From positions 35,379,262 to 35,443,261 of the forward strand of contig NC_091144.1 in the NCBI RefSeq assembly GCF_041381155.1: a stretch of 64,000 nt of DNA, read 5' to 3'. Below the pieces are notes generated by a model. The model was not told the DNA's origin and made no database searches. It saw only the letters and a program-made list of their open reading frames with translations. This DNA comes from Argopecten irradians (lineage: Eukaryota > Mollusca > Bivalvia > Pectinida > Pectinidae). Of this stretch, positions 36,419 to 47,775 are shown in pieces (positions within the stretch are counted from its first letter, which is position 1; every line of letters starts with the position of its first letter). Both the position numbers and the translations under genes were made by a program.

Positions 36419-36962
36419 TTAAAGATGCTCCACCCCTAACAGAGCATAAATGATATTCATCATTTGAACAATAATTGGTGTTTAATCTTATATATATATG
36501 TCTAATTAACACAAAAAATAATATGAAATATTTTATTTCGCCTTTGGTGTATGCGCAATCAGTACTTCATTCCATATAGGATATAGTGTCACGGAACATG
36601 GTGTCACGGAACACGGAAAATTCTGGTAATTTTTCACTATCAAAAACAGGAGCAGGCGATTTTGTATTTTTCTTCAGTTACAAAAGTTACTTACTTCACA
36701 CCATTACCACCATTGAAAAGTTTAAGCTTCTAATTTTACTTTAAGTTAAAAATATGAAAAATAATTAATTGCATCCCGAAAATATTCTGTGGCGCTATAT
36801 CCTATATGGAATGAAGTACAGATTGCGCATGCATCAAAGGTAAAATAAATTATTTCATATTATTTTTTGTGTTAATTAGACATATATATACGTATTTAAA
36901 CACGAATTACTGTTCAAATGATGAGTATCATTTATGCTCTGTCGGCGTTGAAGCATCTTTAA
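36419..36962. mobile_element. Composite of two MITE-A pieces in inverted orientation
   Basis: TTAAAGATGCTCCACCCCTA, then about 185 bp in one orientation up to GGTGTCACGGAACACGGAAA, joined directly to a near-complete MITE-A in the opposite orientation (from TTCTGGTAATTTTTCACTAT) ending GGCGTTGAAGCATCTTTAA. Both outer ends are therefore the same MITE end. Confidence 0.8.
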
Positions 36963-37350
36963 GTATCAAATGATTTATTTTAATGTCTTCCTAATATACT
37001 TTGTTTATTACACTATGTAAAAAATAATCCATATTGTAATGTTTCTTAGTTCTTCAGCCTCAAATACAATAGAGATACGTTTATAGATTTAACCAGATCA
37101 ACGTCTATCAAAAGTAGTTGAAAAGGGTTATTTAATGACGTTTTTAGGGCTTGTGATAATAAATTATGTTCTCATTGTTAAATCAAAATATTATTTTATA
37201 TTTTGTTTCATTGGAATTACTGTAAACATACATGTTTTAGCGCAAAAAATTGAACGGGTTAACATAATGGTACATATTGGTACTTGTAGTATTTACTATA
37301 ACTTACGACATAAGCAACTTCAATAAAAGAAATTATATTAAGACTAAAAT

Positions 37351-37916
37351 GTTAGCACTAAATGCGCTTAAATTTGATTGCTGCTGTTAGCACTAAATGC
37401 GCTTAAAATTGATTGTTGCTGTTAGCACTAAATGCGCTTAAATTTGATTGTTGTAATTGTTGTAATTAACACTAAATGCGCTTAAATTTGATTGTTGCTA
37501 TTAGCACTAAATGCGCTTAAATTTGATTGCTGCTGTAAGCACTAAATGCCCTTAAATTTGATTGTTGCTATTAGCACTAAATGCGCTTAAATTTGATTGA
37601 TGCTTTTAGCACTAAATGCGCTTAAATTTGATTGCTGATGTTAGCACTAAATGCGCTTAAATTTAATTGTTGCTGTTAGCACTAAATGCGCTTAAATTTG
37701 ATTGCTGCCGTTAGCACTAAATGCGCTTAAATTTGATTGTTGCTATTAGCACTAAATGCGCTTAAATTTGATTGTTGCTGTTAGCACTAAATGCGCTTAA
37801 ATTTGATTGCTGCCGTTAGCACTAAATGCGCTTAAATTTGATTGTTGCTGTTAGCACCAAATGCGCTTAAATTTGATTGTTGCTATTAGCACTATAAGTG
37901 CATAAATTTGAGTGTT
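37351..37916. repeat. 35-bp minisatellite
   Basis: About 15 units of GTTAGCACTAAATGCGCTTA-AATTTGATTGTTGCT, with one unit extended by TTGTAA. Well conserved compared with the 30-bp array in intron 4. No spacers, so not CRISPR-like. Confidence 0.95.
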
Positions 37917-38639
37917 GCTAAATAAGTATGTTTGCAACAAGTACAAAAATATGGAAACTTGTGCAAATAGATTTTTCTTGTCAGAAATGTCTCAAAAGTT
38001 TGTGATAGTCAAAGAATTTTTTTTAATACTACTGAATTGTACTGGTGCTTATTGGTTGACGATCTTCTTGCCCTACGTATTATTTGTACGTATGTCGTTC
38101 GTTATGTCTGTTGCGTAGAGTTATCTTCTCCTGTGTGCAGGTATTGATATGTAAGGAACATGTTTTATCATATAAAACGTTGGTGTCAAAATCAATTCCT
38201 GTTAATAATAAAAATGGTGCTAATTTTAACGCCAACCGTTTGCATATAACATTCAAACAAATTTAGTATATTTTTTCCGTGTTTCGTTTTTATCTGTGCA
38301 TATATATATATGTATTGTAATACATGTCAAGAAAAAGTACGTGTCCATGTGGAGTTTAATATGTAACAAAACCTCAACCTCAGGGGCGTAGGATGCACAT
38401 TTGAAAGAAAAAAACATCCCTCTGCACATTTTTGTACTTCAATTAAGAAAATTTTCCGCTGCGCGGCACATTTCCTAAACGTTCAAGCACGTAATGTTCA
38501 AACTTTTAATAATGAAAATTCAATACCCACGAACTAGGCTAAAAATGTCCATCAAGGGATTATACTACTTCAAAAAAAATGCTTCTTAAAGATAAATGTG
38601 TTTATATGTCTTAGCATAACAATAAATTCATTGAGTTAC
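37917..38639. other. Unassigned intergenic DNA
   Basis: Short frames only; nothing recognised. Confidence 0.5.
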
Positions 38640-39131
38640 ACAACAATGTGCCGATGGTGTGAATCTGGTATGTTCAGATCGAGCTGGGTTGCATAATGGT
38701 AAGACAACACTCACAATTATCATTTCTAAATGCAGGTAACTTTAAATCGAAAAAATCATCAAAATACATTGTAAAACTTATCTCTGCCATTCAAGATCGT
38801 ACAATTTTTCCAGGGGAGACCCACGGACCCCCCAAAAACCACCGTAATCTTGCGCCTTCGACGCTCGCAAAATCATCAACATTCTTAATCGAATTGTTTT
38901 TTTCCAGGAGATACCCAGGAACCCCCCAACTCGCACACTAATTTGCGTATTTATTAATTTCCTGTTTTCAACGCCACTGTCAATAGATGTGTACAAGAAT
39001 TATATGTTATAATATATGAATATCTCCTGTGGGTGCGGGGCGCGCGGGGGGGGGGGGGTGTTACGAAATATTCAGGACCTTTGCCCCCCCCCCCCCCCCC
39101 CATTACGTTTCACCTTCCTACGCCACTGGAC
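38640..39131 (-). mobile_element. G/C-tract dispersed element, minus-oriented copy
   Basis: Reading the minus strand it runs from CCAGTGGCGTAGGAAGGTGA through a long G run (C run at 39085-39102 on the plus strand), AATATTTCGTAACACC and TTTTGCGAGCGTCGAAGGCG to CACCATCGGCACATTGTTGT. The same order of blocks occurs on the plus strand at 43505-44130. Confidence 0.75.
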
Positions 39132-40161
39132 CTTACTCTTGTACGTTCGCCATGTCTTGGTGGTTCTTCAAGAATATAAATGTGTATAGATAGATCTATA
39201 TTCCAGATAAACCATGAAGATAAGGCGAAATTACCAGATGAGAGTCGTTGAGTTTTATTTTTTGTAATATATGTATCATGTATGTTATTACGCTACAATT
39301 ATACTGACAATGATCCGACATGAATATCATGATAATAATGTTTTAAATTATATATATTTTTAATATAGTTTTTATAGATCATGTTTGTGTTCTTATTTTA
39401 CTTTAAATGATATTTAATATCCTGTCATTTATCAATGTGTTCAGATTTGATATCGAAGTTCCTCAGAATATTGAAAATATTCTTCTAAAGACTGGGTACT
39501 TGTCTTGAAACAATCTTTTTTGTATTTGTTCAGGCGATGACACTTCATTGCAGACAGTTGATTTTGTTGACAAGTTATTAGAGTGATTTGTTATGAAAGT
39601 AGGAGATTTAATTAATTAAATACTATAACTACGTTAAAACGTCACGAACCCGATTCATTGTTTTATGATCACCGACAAATATTACCGAATTCACAACATC
39701 CGGTGGGAATAGTTTTATGAGACCCTTTCGATAAAGGCAACTTTACGTCATAAACAATTTTGTATCAATCATATTTCTTTGGTAAGAACAAAGAAGAAAC
39801 TAATTCATGTACCACGTGATACTCGATAACGTTTGTGCGGTACTAGTATCTCCAGTGATGATGGAATGAGAATATTTGTAATCTTCCCGCTGAAATGACG
39901 TTATCGCGGGATAACATCTTTGACGTCATTCCATCACTAATAGAAACAATAGTTGAACACAAACCTTTTCAGTTATGACATGGTGCGTGAATTAGTCCCG
40001 TTAGCAGGAGATAGTTTTGTTCGTATTAAACGGGTTCATAATACACAAGTCTTACTGTAATAACATTTACGACGCGTCATGGAATTTTATTTTACTTTGT
40101 TTTTTGGCCTATTTCTACAATTTAGCACAATGAATATAACTGTAAAAAGACAGCTTTGTAC
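39132..40161. other. Unassigned intergenic DNA
   Basis: Apart from the foldback at 39854 nothing was recognised. Confidence 0.4.
39854..39938. repeat. Short foldback sequence
   Basis: AGTGATGATGGAATGA at the left pairs with TGACGTCATTCCATCACT at the right; the centre contains CGCTGAAATGACGTTATCGC. Confidence 0.6.
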
Positions 40162-40474
40162 CATCTTCGATACTTCAGGGGTTCCAATCACTTACGATCT
40201 CTACATAGACTATCTCATAGTAAAATTAAAGGCAGCTCAGAGGGAAAATCTGAACCAATCACAAGCCGGAACAAATTTCCTCTGAAGACTACCGACAGAG
40301 CCACGCTCAACTCCAAAGCCACACATTCAACTACAGTGTACCGTTATACGGCTCTTTTGATGTTCATCAAACGACTAAATTACCTGTTCTTTTCTGTTGC
40401 CTCCGATTTTACTATCAGATAGTCTAGGGGTGTAGAGATCGTAAGTGATTGGAACCCCTGGAGTATCGAGGATA
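40162..40474. mobile_element. Foldback element with CATC(C/T)TCGATACT ends
   Basis: CATCTTCGATACTTCAGGGG to CCCCTGGAGTATCGAGGATA, 313 bp. The inner arms TACGATCTCTACATAGACTA and TAGTCTAGGGGTGTAGAGAT are inverted. Same family as 13176. Two overlapping short frames cross it. Confidence 0.8.
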
Positions 40475-41106
40475 GCTCTGTTCTAAACCCAATGATATAC
40501 ATGTACACTTGTTGATATGCCTTAGTTCACTAGCTTTTCAATTTCGTCTAAGAATCAAAATTAAGATTCATATTAGTTATCACATCGATCTATTTGTATT
40601 GGGTGTACTATTATTTCTATGATCGTATGGTGATAGGATTACAGGAGGTGGTCGCTTGTGTTTATGGACCAAATCTTAGCTCTTATATCAAATCACATCT
40701 TACCATGAATAAGTCCCGGTTTTCTGTGATTTTATTGGTCAGCGTCAACACTTCATTCGACATCTGCAATTAGGCAAAAATTTGCATATTAATTAAAGTC
40801 ATTTCTCTAAATTTGTTGGGACATTTTAGTTCCTGATTGCATACAAAAGGAAAAACATTAAAATGATATTTTTCCGAACGCAATATTGCTTTGTTGTGTT
40901 TTCAATACTTATACAATACTATATACATGTATATACTATATGCATACAACAAATTAATAAAATTTTGATGAAATACTAAATTGAATTTCTCAAAAAAAAA
41001 AAAATTCAATTTTATTTAACACCAAAAATCGAATTTCTTCAAAAAATAATGATATTAAAATATTTGTATATACGTAAACACGTTACTTTTATCAAAGTAA
41101 ATTATC
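40475..41106. other. Unassigned intergenic DNA
   Basis: Very AT-rich; nothing recognised. Confidence 0.5.
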
Positions 41107-41261
41107 CTGTCAAGGTAAAATTGCTGAGTGAATATGCAATCCTAATTTTGGTCCTTTTCTTGCTGCAAATTTTGCTGAATATCTTTTTCATTATTCATTC
41201 AGCAAGAATAGGCCCAAAATTCACAAGGTCGCAAATTCTCTCAGCAATTTTACTTTGACAG
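41107..41261. mobile_element. Foldback MITE
   Basis: CTGTCAAGGTAAAATTGCTG-AGTGAAT and TCAGCAATTTTACTTTGACA-G are inverted arms; nested GAATATGCAATCCTAATTTT and AAAATTCACAAGG continue the fold. Whole length 155 bp. Confidence 0.7.
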
Positions 41262-41647
41262 GGTAAATTACTTTGAACATTTGACGTGGTTTAAATGTAA
41301 TTTACATATGAAATGAACTGTTTTAAAATCTGTAGTTTTCGTGTGTTATCAACGTTGTGTGTGTTGACCTTTGTTAGGATACAACGTAGGTTACTTATAT
41401 AAATTAATGGGTTTTTACCTGCCCTTTCGTACAGGTGATAATGAAGTTCCGTTTGTTAATGGTCCTTGACAGGTATTCACTCGTAAATCATACTTGTGGT
41501 AGGTCGATCAAATGTCATCACAATATATCATAATTATTGTGACATAAACAATCATTTAGATACATTGGAGTGAAAAAAAATGAAGATTAATGTTACTCTG
41601 TAAAGCTGTTTAGACATAAAGATCTGGGACTAGTTTTACTTAATAGT

Positions 41648-42603
41648 GCGTTTGGTGCCATTTTGTCAATGTGACCGAGAGGGGTGTCAATATGACCTTG
41701 GTTTGGTGCCATTTTGTCAGCTGACAGAGAGGGGTGTCAATGTGACTAGGTTTGGTGCCATTTTGTCAGTCTGACAGAGAGGGGTGTCAATGTGACTAGG
41801 TTTGGTGCCATTTTGTCAGTCTGACAGAGAGGGGTGTCAATGTGACTAGGTTTGGTGCCATTTTGTCAGTCTGACTGAGAGGGGTATCAATGTGACTAGT
41901 TTTGGTGCCATTTTATCAGTTTGACCGAGAGGGTTGTCAATGTGACTTGGTTTTGTGCCATTTTGTCAGTCTGGCTGAGAGGGGTGTCAATGTGACTTGG
42001 TTTGGTGCCATTTTGTCAGTCTGACAGAGAGGGGTGTCAATGTGACTAGGTTTGGTGCCATTTTGTCAGTCTGACTGAGAGGGGTATCAATGTGACTGGG
42101 TTTGGTGCCATTTTGTCAGTCTGGCTGAGAGGGGTGTCAACGTGACTGGGTTTGGTGCCATTTTGTCAGTCTGACTGAGAGGGGTATCAATGTGACTGGG
42201 TTTGGTGCCATTTTGTCAGTCTGACTGAGAGGGGTATCAATGTGACTAGTTTTGGTGCCATTTTATCAGTTTGACCGAGAGGGGTGTCAATGTGACTGGA
42301 CTTGGTGCCATTTTGTCAGTCTGACTGAGAGGGGTGTCAATGTGACTAGGTTTGGTGCCATTTTGTCAGATGACTGAGAGGGGTGTCAATGTGACTAGGT
42401 TTGGTGCCATTTTGTCAGTCTGGCTGAGAGGGGTATCAATGTGACTGGGTTTGGTGCCATTTTATCAGTCTGACTGAGAGGGGTATCAATGTGACTAGGT
42501 TTGGTGCCATTTTATCAGTCTGACCGAGAGGGGTATCAATGTCACTGGGTTTGGTGCTATTTTGTCAGTCTGACTGAGAGGGGTGTCAATGTGACTGGGT
42601 TTG
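41648..42603. repeat. 50-bp minisatellite
   Basis: About 19 units of TTTGGTGCCATTTTGTCAGT-CTGACTGAGAGGGGTGTCAA-TGTGACTAGG. Variants CTGGCTGAGAG and GGGGTATCAA alternate among units. A frame of 67 codons partly inside it is a by-product. Confidence 0.95.
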
Positions 42604-43504
42604 TTGTCGGTATTAATACATGTACGGACGATAAAATACACGAACTTTTATTTGACATCATGCAGTTCTTCGCTGCATATTCAAACATCAAATACATACC
42701 ATAAGAACACAACTTCCCCAACCCTCTACAATAAACATTATGCCCTTTTGTTGGTATAGGTAAACAATTAAACCGGATTACGGATATAAGTTTGTCAAGT
42801 GTCATGGAAAATAAATACATTTTTTTACTTTATTGTCTTTCAAACTTACATACCTAGCTACACCATACATCGATTGTAAGGACACGTCACAAGATACGGT
42901 GATACTAAATTGTACTTTAGCGATTAGTATTAGCCATGCTGCATTTAGTCATGTTTTGAAATATAGTCTTATTATGTACGAAACGAACGAGCAGGATCCT
43001 CAGATTTGAAATATGTGACCATAGGATACTTTAGGAAAAGTATGTAGATATATGTCGCCATAACGTCATTTTCTTGTCCTATGTTACATCACCGTTTCAC
43101 AAAAACGTAAGTAAGTCCGTTTTAGCATGTAAGAGTCAGTCTGACGAGAAGCACTCGGACTTCTATTTGTAAAATTAAAACGTGTGCGTTGGAAATATTG
43201 TAATTCTCAAAATGCTGATAACTTTTGGTGGTGAAATATATATATTAAAAGTTCTTGATTCGTGAGTATGAAAATTACTGCACATATAACTTTTAACGTT
43301 TAATTTAGTTCAAATAAATTGTTCCGAAGGTGCTGATGAATATAGTTGTAACATTGAGCTAATAACTTTTGCGTCTCTAAGAAATCGTCAATTTCGTTTT
43401 ATATTTCTATTTTAAGAATTAAAAGCCATTTCTGAAAGCTACGTCAGCTGTGTATCGAATAACTTGGTGATGGGTGGTGAGTTGCGCCTAGAACGAATAT
43501 ACAT
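42604..43504. other. Unassigned intergenic DNA
   Basis: Nothing recognised; 43330-43445 shows a faint resemblance to the MITE-B interior (ATTTCTATTTTAAGAATTAA-AAGCC). Confidence 0.4.
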
Positions 43505-43548
43505 CAGTGGCGTAGGAAGATGGAACGTCATGGGGTGGGAACGTCATA

Positions 43549-43597
<49 letters not shown>

Positions 43598-44130
43598 AAG
43601 GGCCTCAATATTTTGTAAGCTCCCCCCCCCCCACATTACGGGAGGAGATTAATTCAACTCCCAACCATATAATATATGTTTTATGTACATTTTTCATATA
43701 TCACTAAATTTAATCCTTGTACACATTTATAGACAGTGGGGTCGCTAAAAGGAAATTAACGAAAACGCAAATTGGCCAAATTAGCGTGTGAGCGTCGAAG
43801 GCGCGAGATTTTTGTGTTTTGTTAGGGGTCTGAGTGTGACCCCCGGGATGAGTTTTATGTATTTTGATGATTTTGAGATCACCCGAAAGCGCGAGATTTT
43901 GGTGTTTTGGGGGGGTCCGGGGGTCTCCCCGGAGAAAAAAAATACGATTTAGAATGGCTGAGATGAGTTTTACGATAAAGTTTAATGATTATAAAGCGTT
44001 CTTAACGATAAAGTTTAATGATTATAAAGCGCTGCATTTAGAAATGATAATTGTGTCGTCATAACATTATGCAACCCTTCTCGATCTGAATATACCGGCT
44101 TCACACCATCGGCACATTGTTGTGTAACAT
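43505..44130 (+). mobile_element. G/C-tract dispersed element, plus-oriented copy
   Basis: CAGTGGCGTAGGAAGATGGA, then an uninterrupted run of 47 G (43549-43595), CAAAGGGCCTCAATATTTTG, a C run, GAGCGTCGAAGGCGCGAGAT, and at the right CACACCATCGGCACATTGTT. A 28-bp internal tandem duplication (GATAAAGTTTAATGATTATA) lies near 43974-44031. Inverted relative to 38640-39131. Confidence 0.75.
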
Positions 44131-44464
44131 AAAAAATGAATTAATTGTCTCGCTGAAACATATAAACAAATTGATCTACGCCTACTTTCTTTTGCTGCAC
44201 GGTTCACGGACTGTCGTGGGTCCTATTGCACATTACATGCTCGTTTTCTGTGCATCAAAAATTCTGTAAAGAAAATAAAAATGCGATCTCGGTGCGTACA
44301 GGTTATTTGACAACTGGATCAGATTCACATATGGTGCGTTATTTGTGACTGTTACCTGAGTGGCAATAATAGGTTAAGTGAGATATCTATCTATTTTGTG
44401 ACTCGTCAGATTGCAAAATTAACAGTAGGCCCAATTTATAATGGGCCTTGACGGTATCTAACTA

Positions 44465-44871
44465 TTAAAGGCTCACTACCTTTCCGAAACAGCTTATAAT
44501 TATTAAAATGGGAATGTAAAACGAGACCGATAATTTTGAAGAGTCACAAAAGTTATTAACTTACCGTTAAAACTACACGTATCATCACCTTCTGAACAAT
44601 TTTATTACAATAAATAAAATGTTAATTTTCATAACGTGGGTCGTTTTATGTTTCCCGCCGTCGTCCTAAATACTGCTCGGTAGTTGACTATCGCTGCGCC
44701 AGACGGCAAAAAAGCGAAATGGCTCTCCTCTGTTTCCATATATTACGGGAGAAACCATGCATATTTTTGGTGTTGTTACCTCATCTTATGCCATCGATAT
44801 ATATTTTCTGATGTTATAAATGTTTTAACGAAACCTTTATGTTTTACTGCGGAAAGGTGGTGGACCTTTAA
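44465..44871. mobile_element. MITE-B, first of a three-element chain
   Basis: TTAAAGGCTCACTACCTTTC to GGAAAGGTGGTGGACCTTTA-A; internal CGTTTTATGTTTCCCGCCGT. Orientation opposite to the copy at 47368. Shares its right TTAA with the next element. Confidence 0.85.
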
Positions 44872-45158
44872 AGCCCCACTACCTTTCCGAAGCAAAATTT
44901 AAAGTTTTCTTAAAAACATTAATAACATCAGAAAATACATATCGATGACCTAAACAACACCCAACATATGCAAGATTTCATGCCTAATATATGATAACTG
45001 TGTAAATTCATTTCGCTATTTTGCCGTCTTGCGCAGTAATAGTCAACTACATAATACGACCCGCGTTATGAAAATTCACAATTTCTTTATCTTGATTGAA
45101 TTGTTCAGAAGATGATGATAAGTTTAGTATTAACGGTAATAAAGTAGTGGACCTTTAA
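44868..45158. mobile_element. MITE-B, second of the chain, internally shortened
   Basis: TTAAAGCCCCACTACCTTTC to AAAGTAGTGGACCTTTAA. It starts like the copy at 47368 (GAAGCAAAATTTAAAG), but its right part lacks the terminal block. Orientation opposite to both neighbours. Confidence 0.85.
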
Positions 45159-45430
45159 AGGCCCGCTACCTTTCTGAAACGACTTTTAATTTTCAAAATG
45201 GGAATGTAAAACTAAATTGATAATTTTATAGTCATAAAAGTTATTAACTTATCGTTAATAATACACTGACCCTCACATTCTTAACAATTTAATTTATGTA
45301 AATTCAATGCTAATTTTCATAACGCGGGTCGTTTTATGTTTCCCGCCGTCGTCCTAATTACCGCGCGTCGGATGATTATCACTGCGCCAGTGGCAAAACA
45401 GCGACATGAATCTTCACTGTTAACATAGTT
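45155..45430. mobile_element. MITE-B, third of the chain, right end lost
   Basis: TTAAAGGCCCGCTACCTTTC, then blocks in the order of the 44465 element up to CACTGCGCCAGTGGCAAAAC; the far terminal repeat is missing. Confidence 0.8.
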
Positions 45431-45501
45431 TACGCAGGGAATCCTGCATTTTGTCGATGTTTTAACATATTCTTAGGATATCTTAGGATATTGATATACA
45501 T

Positions 45502-45755
45502 TTTCGTAAATTAACATTGTAATTAAAAAAAAACCTTTTAATTTTTGTTTCGCAATGTTACTGTATCTTTTATACAATACAACATATCTAGAAATGGTAA
45601 AAGTTCAAGTGAAAACAAATTGAAATTCTTTCGTAAATTAACATTGTAATTAAAAAAAAACCTTTTAATTTTTGTTTCGCAATGTTACTGTATCTTTTAT
45701 ACAATACAACATATCTAGAAATGGTAAAAGTTCAAGTGAAAACAAATTGAAATTC
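45502..45755. repeat. 127-bp exact tandem duplication
   Basis: TTTCGTAAATTAACATTGTA through AAAACAAATTGAAATTC occurs twice with a period of 127 and no difference seen. Confidence 0.9.
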
Positions 45756-46150
45756 TTCGTCCAGCATGATACAGGTTCAATTTCTGCGTACCGTACTTGC
45801 GGTCTTTAACTTATTACTAAAAAGTTGTTGGAAGATTTTCTTCTAAAAGCATTTGAGCTCTTAGAATTTGAAAGTAGAATGGCCCTTTACTCTAGCAAGT
45901 CACAGGGCCAATATCAGGTGTCTAGGTTTCTTAGTTACTGACAAGAAGTTTAGTAAAGACTTCAGCCTATTTGACTCCTATATATGGTCTTGAATGAACA
46001 ATATTTGTGGGCTTTCGTTACAGCACGATACAAGTCCAATATTAGGTCTCTAGATATCCTCTTATTTGGTCACAAGAAGCCGTTTAAGGATTCCAGACAA
46101 TATGAGCCCCGTGACCTTTAATGAAGGTCAAGTCATACATTTGAATAAAT
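45756..46150. repeat. Diverged copies of the ~142-bp unit repeat
   Basis: Phrases CAGCATGATACAGGTTCAAT, TCAGCCTATTTGACTCC and AATGAAGGTCAAGTCATACA match the tandem units at 52690-53460 with many changes. Confidence 0.6.
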
Positions 46151-46617
46151 TCATAACATTTTGTCTCCTGTTCTTTTGATAGTGAACTAACGATATGTGA
46201 TAAATCTGGGTTTCCAGAGAAATGACACCGACCAACGGTTAGTGCCTGACTCACTTTAACCTGATCGATACCTACCTAGTATAGACGCGATTCAATTTAT
46301 TACACACAATTAGCCCCCTGTCTACATCTCACAAAGCTGTCACACTTCACTGATTACAGAACAATAGAGTTCATGTTCATTACACCATGACGGTCAGTAC
46401 GACAAATCAATATGACATCTTCCACCACCACAGACGTTTGGCTCTATAGACATTTATTCTCTCTATATATATATGGGACAAGAAAGTAATTCCAACCGTG
46501 TGGACAAAACAAAATTGTCAAATTTTTGAGGCGATCTGCCCCTTTATTGATACAAACAAAACGAACACGATTACATAATAGGATACGAACAGTAATGCGG
46601 GACAAAGTAGACAAATA

Positions 46618-46982
46618 TTAAAGATGCTCCACCGCTGACAAATGACATTTTTTCACTATCAAAAATATGAGCAGACGATTTAGTATTTTTCTTCAGTTAC
46701 AAAAGTTAGTTAGTTTACACAATTACCACCATTGAAAAGTTTGAGCTTCCAATTTCACTTTAAGTTAAAGTTACAAAAAAATAATTAATTGCATCCCGAA
46801 AAAAATCCATGGCACTATATCCTATATCGAATTAAGTACTGATTGCGCATGCACCAAAGGCAAAATAAAAGATTTTATCATATATTTTGTGTTAATTAGG
46901 CATATATATACACGATTAAACACCAATTATTGTTCAGCTGATTAATATCATTTATGCTCTCTCGGTGATGGAGCATCTCTAA
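46618..46982. mobile_element. MITE-A copy
   Basis: TTAAAGATGCTCCACCGCTG to CGGTGATGGAGCATCTCTAA. The right TTAA is mutated to CTAA. Otherwise complete. Confidence 0.88.
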
Positions 46983-47144
46983 ACTATATATGTAATACTG
47001 ACACAGCCTAGTATTATATATAGATATAGAGAGATAAATGTCTATAGAGCCTAACGCTTGTGATAAAATGTGAAGAATGAGATGTTGTGAACCTATGTAT
47101 TTGTAAACCATTTTTACGTGGCTTCTTAATTTCACGATTTCTAT

Positions 47145-47330
47145 TTCAAAACAAGTTCGCGAAGATTAACATTCGCAGGATAAAGATTGAATGTTAATTC
47201 CTATCAATAAAGATCATAAAAATATTGCTTCGCGAATATTCATTTTCGCAATTTTACTTGAATTGCGAAATTCGCGAAAGTAAATCGCACGCGAAAAAGA
47301 AGGTTGGTTTATAGTAACTTGGACATGATT
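47145..47330. repeat. Degenerate repeat with TTCGCGAA palindromes
   Basis: Several TTCGCGAA / TTCGC...GCGAA motifs in inverted arrangement; a similar fragment is near 33540-33615. Boundaries are uncertain. Confidence 0.4.
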
Positions 47331-47367
47331 ATTACGTCATGGGAATGACAGAAATGTTGACGTTTAT

Positions 47368-47775
47368 TTAAAGGCCCATTACCTTTCCGGAGCAAAATTT
47401 AAAGGTTTCTTAAAAACATTAATAACAAAAGAAAATATATATCGATGGCTTAAGATGAGGTTACAACACCAAACATATGCAAGATTTCCTGTCTAATGTA
47501 CGATAAAAGTGGAGATTCATTTCGCTGTTTTGCCGTCTGGCGCAGTGATAGTCAACTACCGCGCGGCATTTAGGACGACGGCGGGAAACATAAAACGACC
47601 CGCGTTATGAAAATTAACATTTTATTTATTCTAATTAAACAGTTCTGAAGGTGATGATAAGTGTGCTAGTAAACGTATAGTTAATAACTTCTGCGACTCT
47701 ACAATATTATAGATCTTGTTTTACATTCCTATTTTAAAAATTAAAAGCCGTTTCGGAAAGGTAGTGGCCCTTTAA
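47368..47775. mobile_element. MITE-B, complete solitary copy
   Basis: TTAAAGGCCCATTACCTTTC to GGAAAGGTAGTGGCCCTTTA-A, 408 bp between TTAA tetramers; internal GGCGCAGTGATAGTCAACTA and GACGGCGGGAAACATAAAAC. Reference copy for the chain at 44465-45430. Confidence 0.9.

Noticed and set aside
37351..37916. Regular 35-bp repeats resembling a CRISPR array
   Set aside because: Units are directly contiguous with no unique spacers, and the genome is eukaryotic; it is a minisatellite. The same applies to 41648-42603 and 23529-31302.
42501..42820. Short frames on both strands at the right end of the 50-bp array
   Set aside because: They begin inside satellite units and have no coding features.
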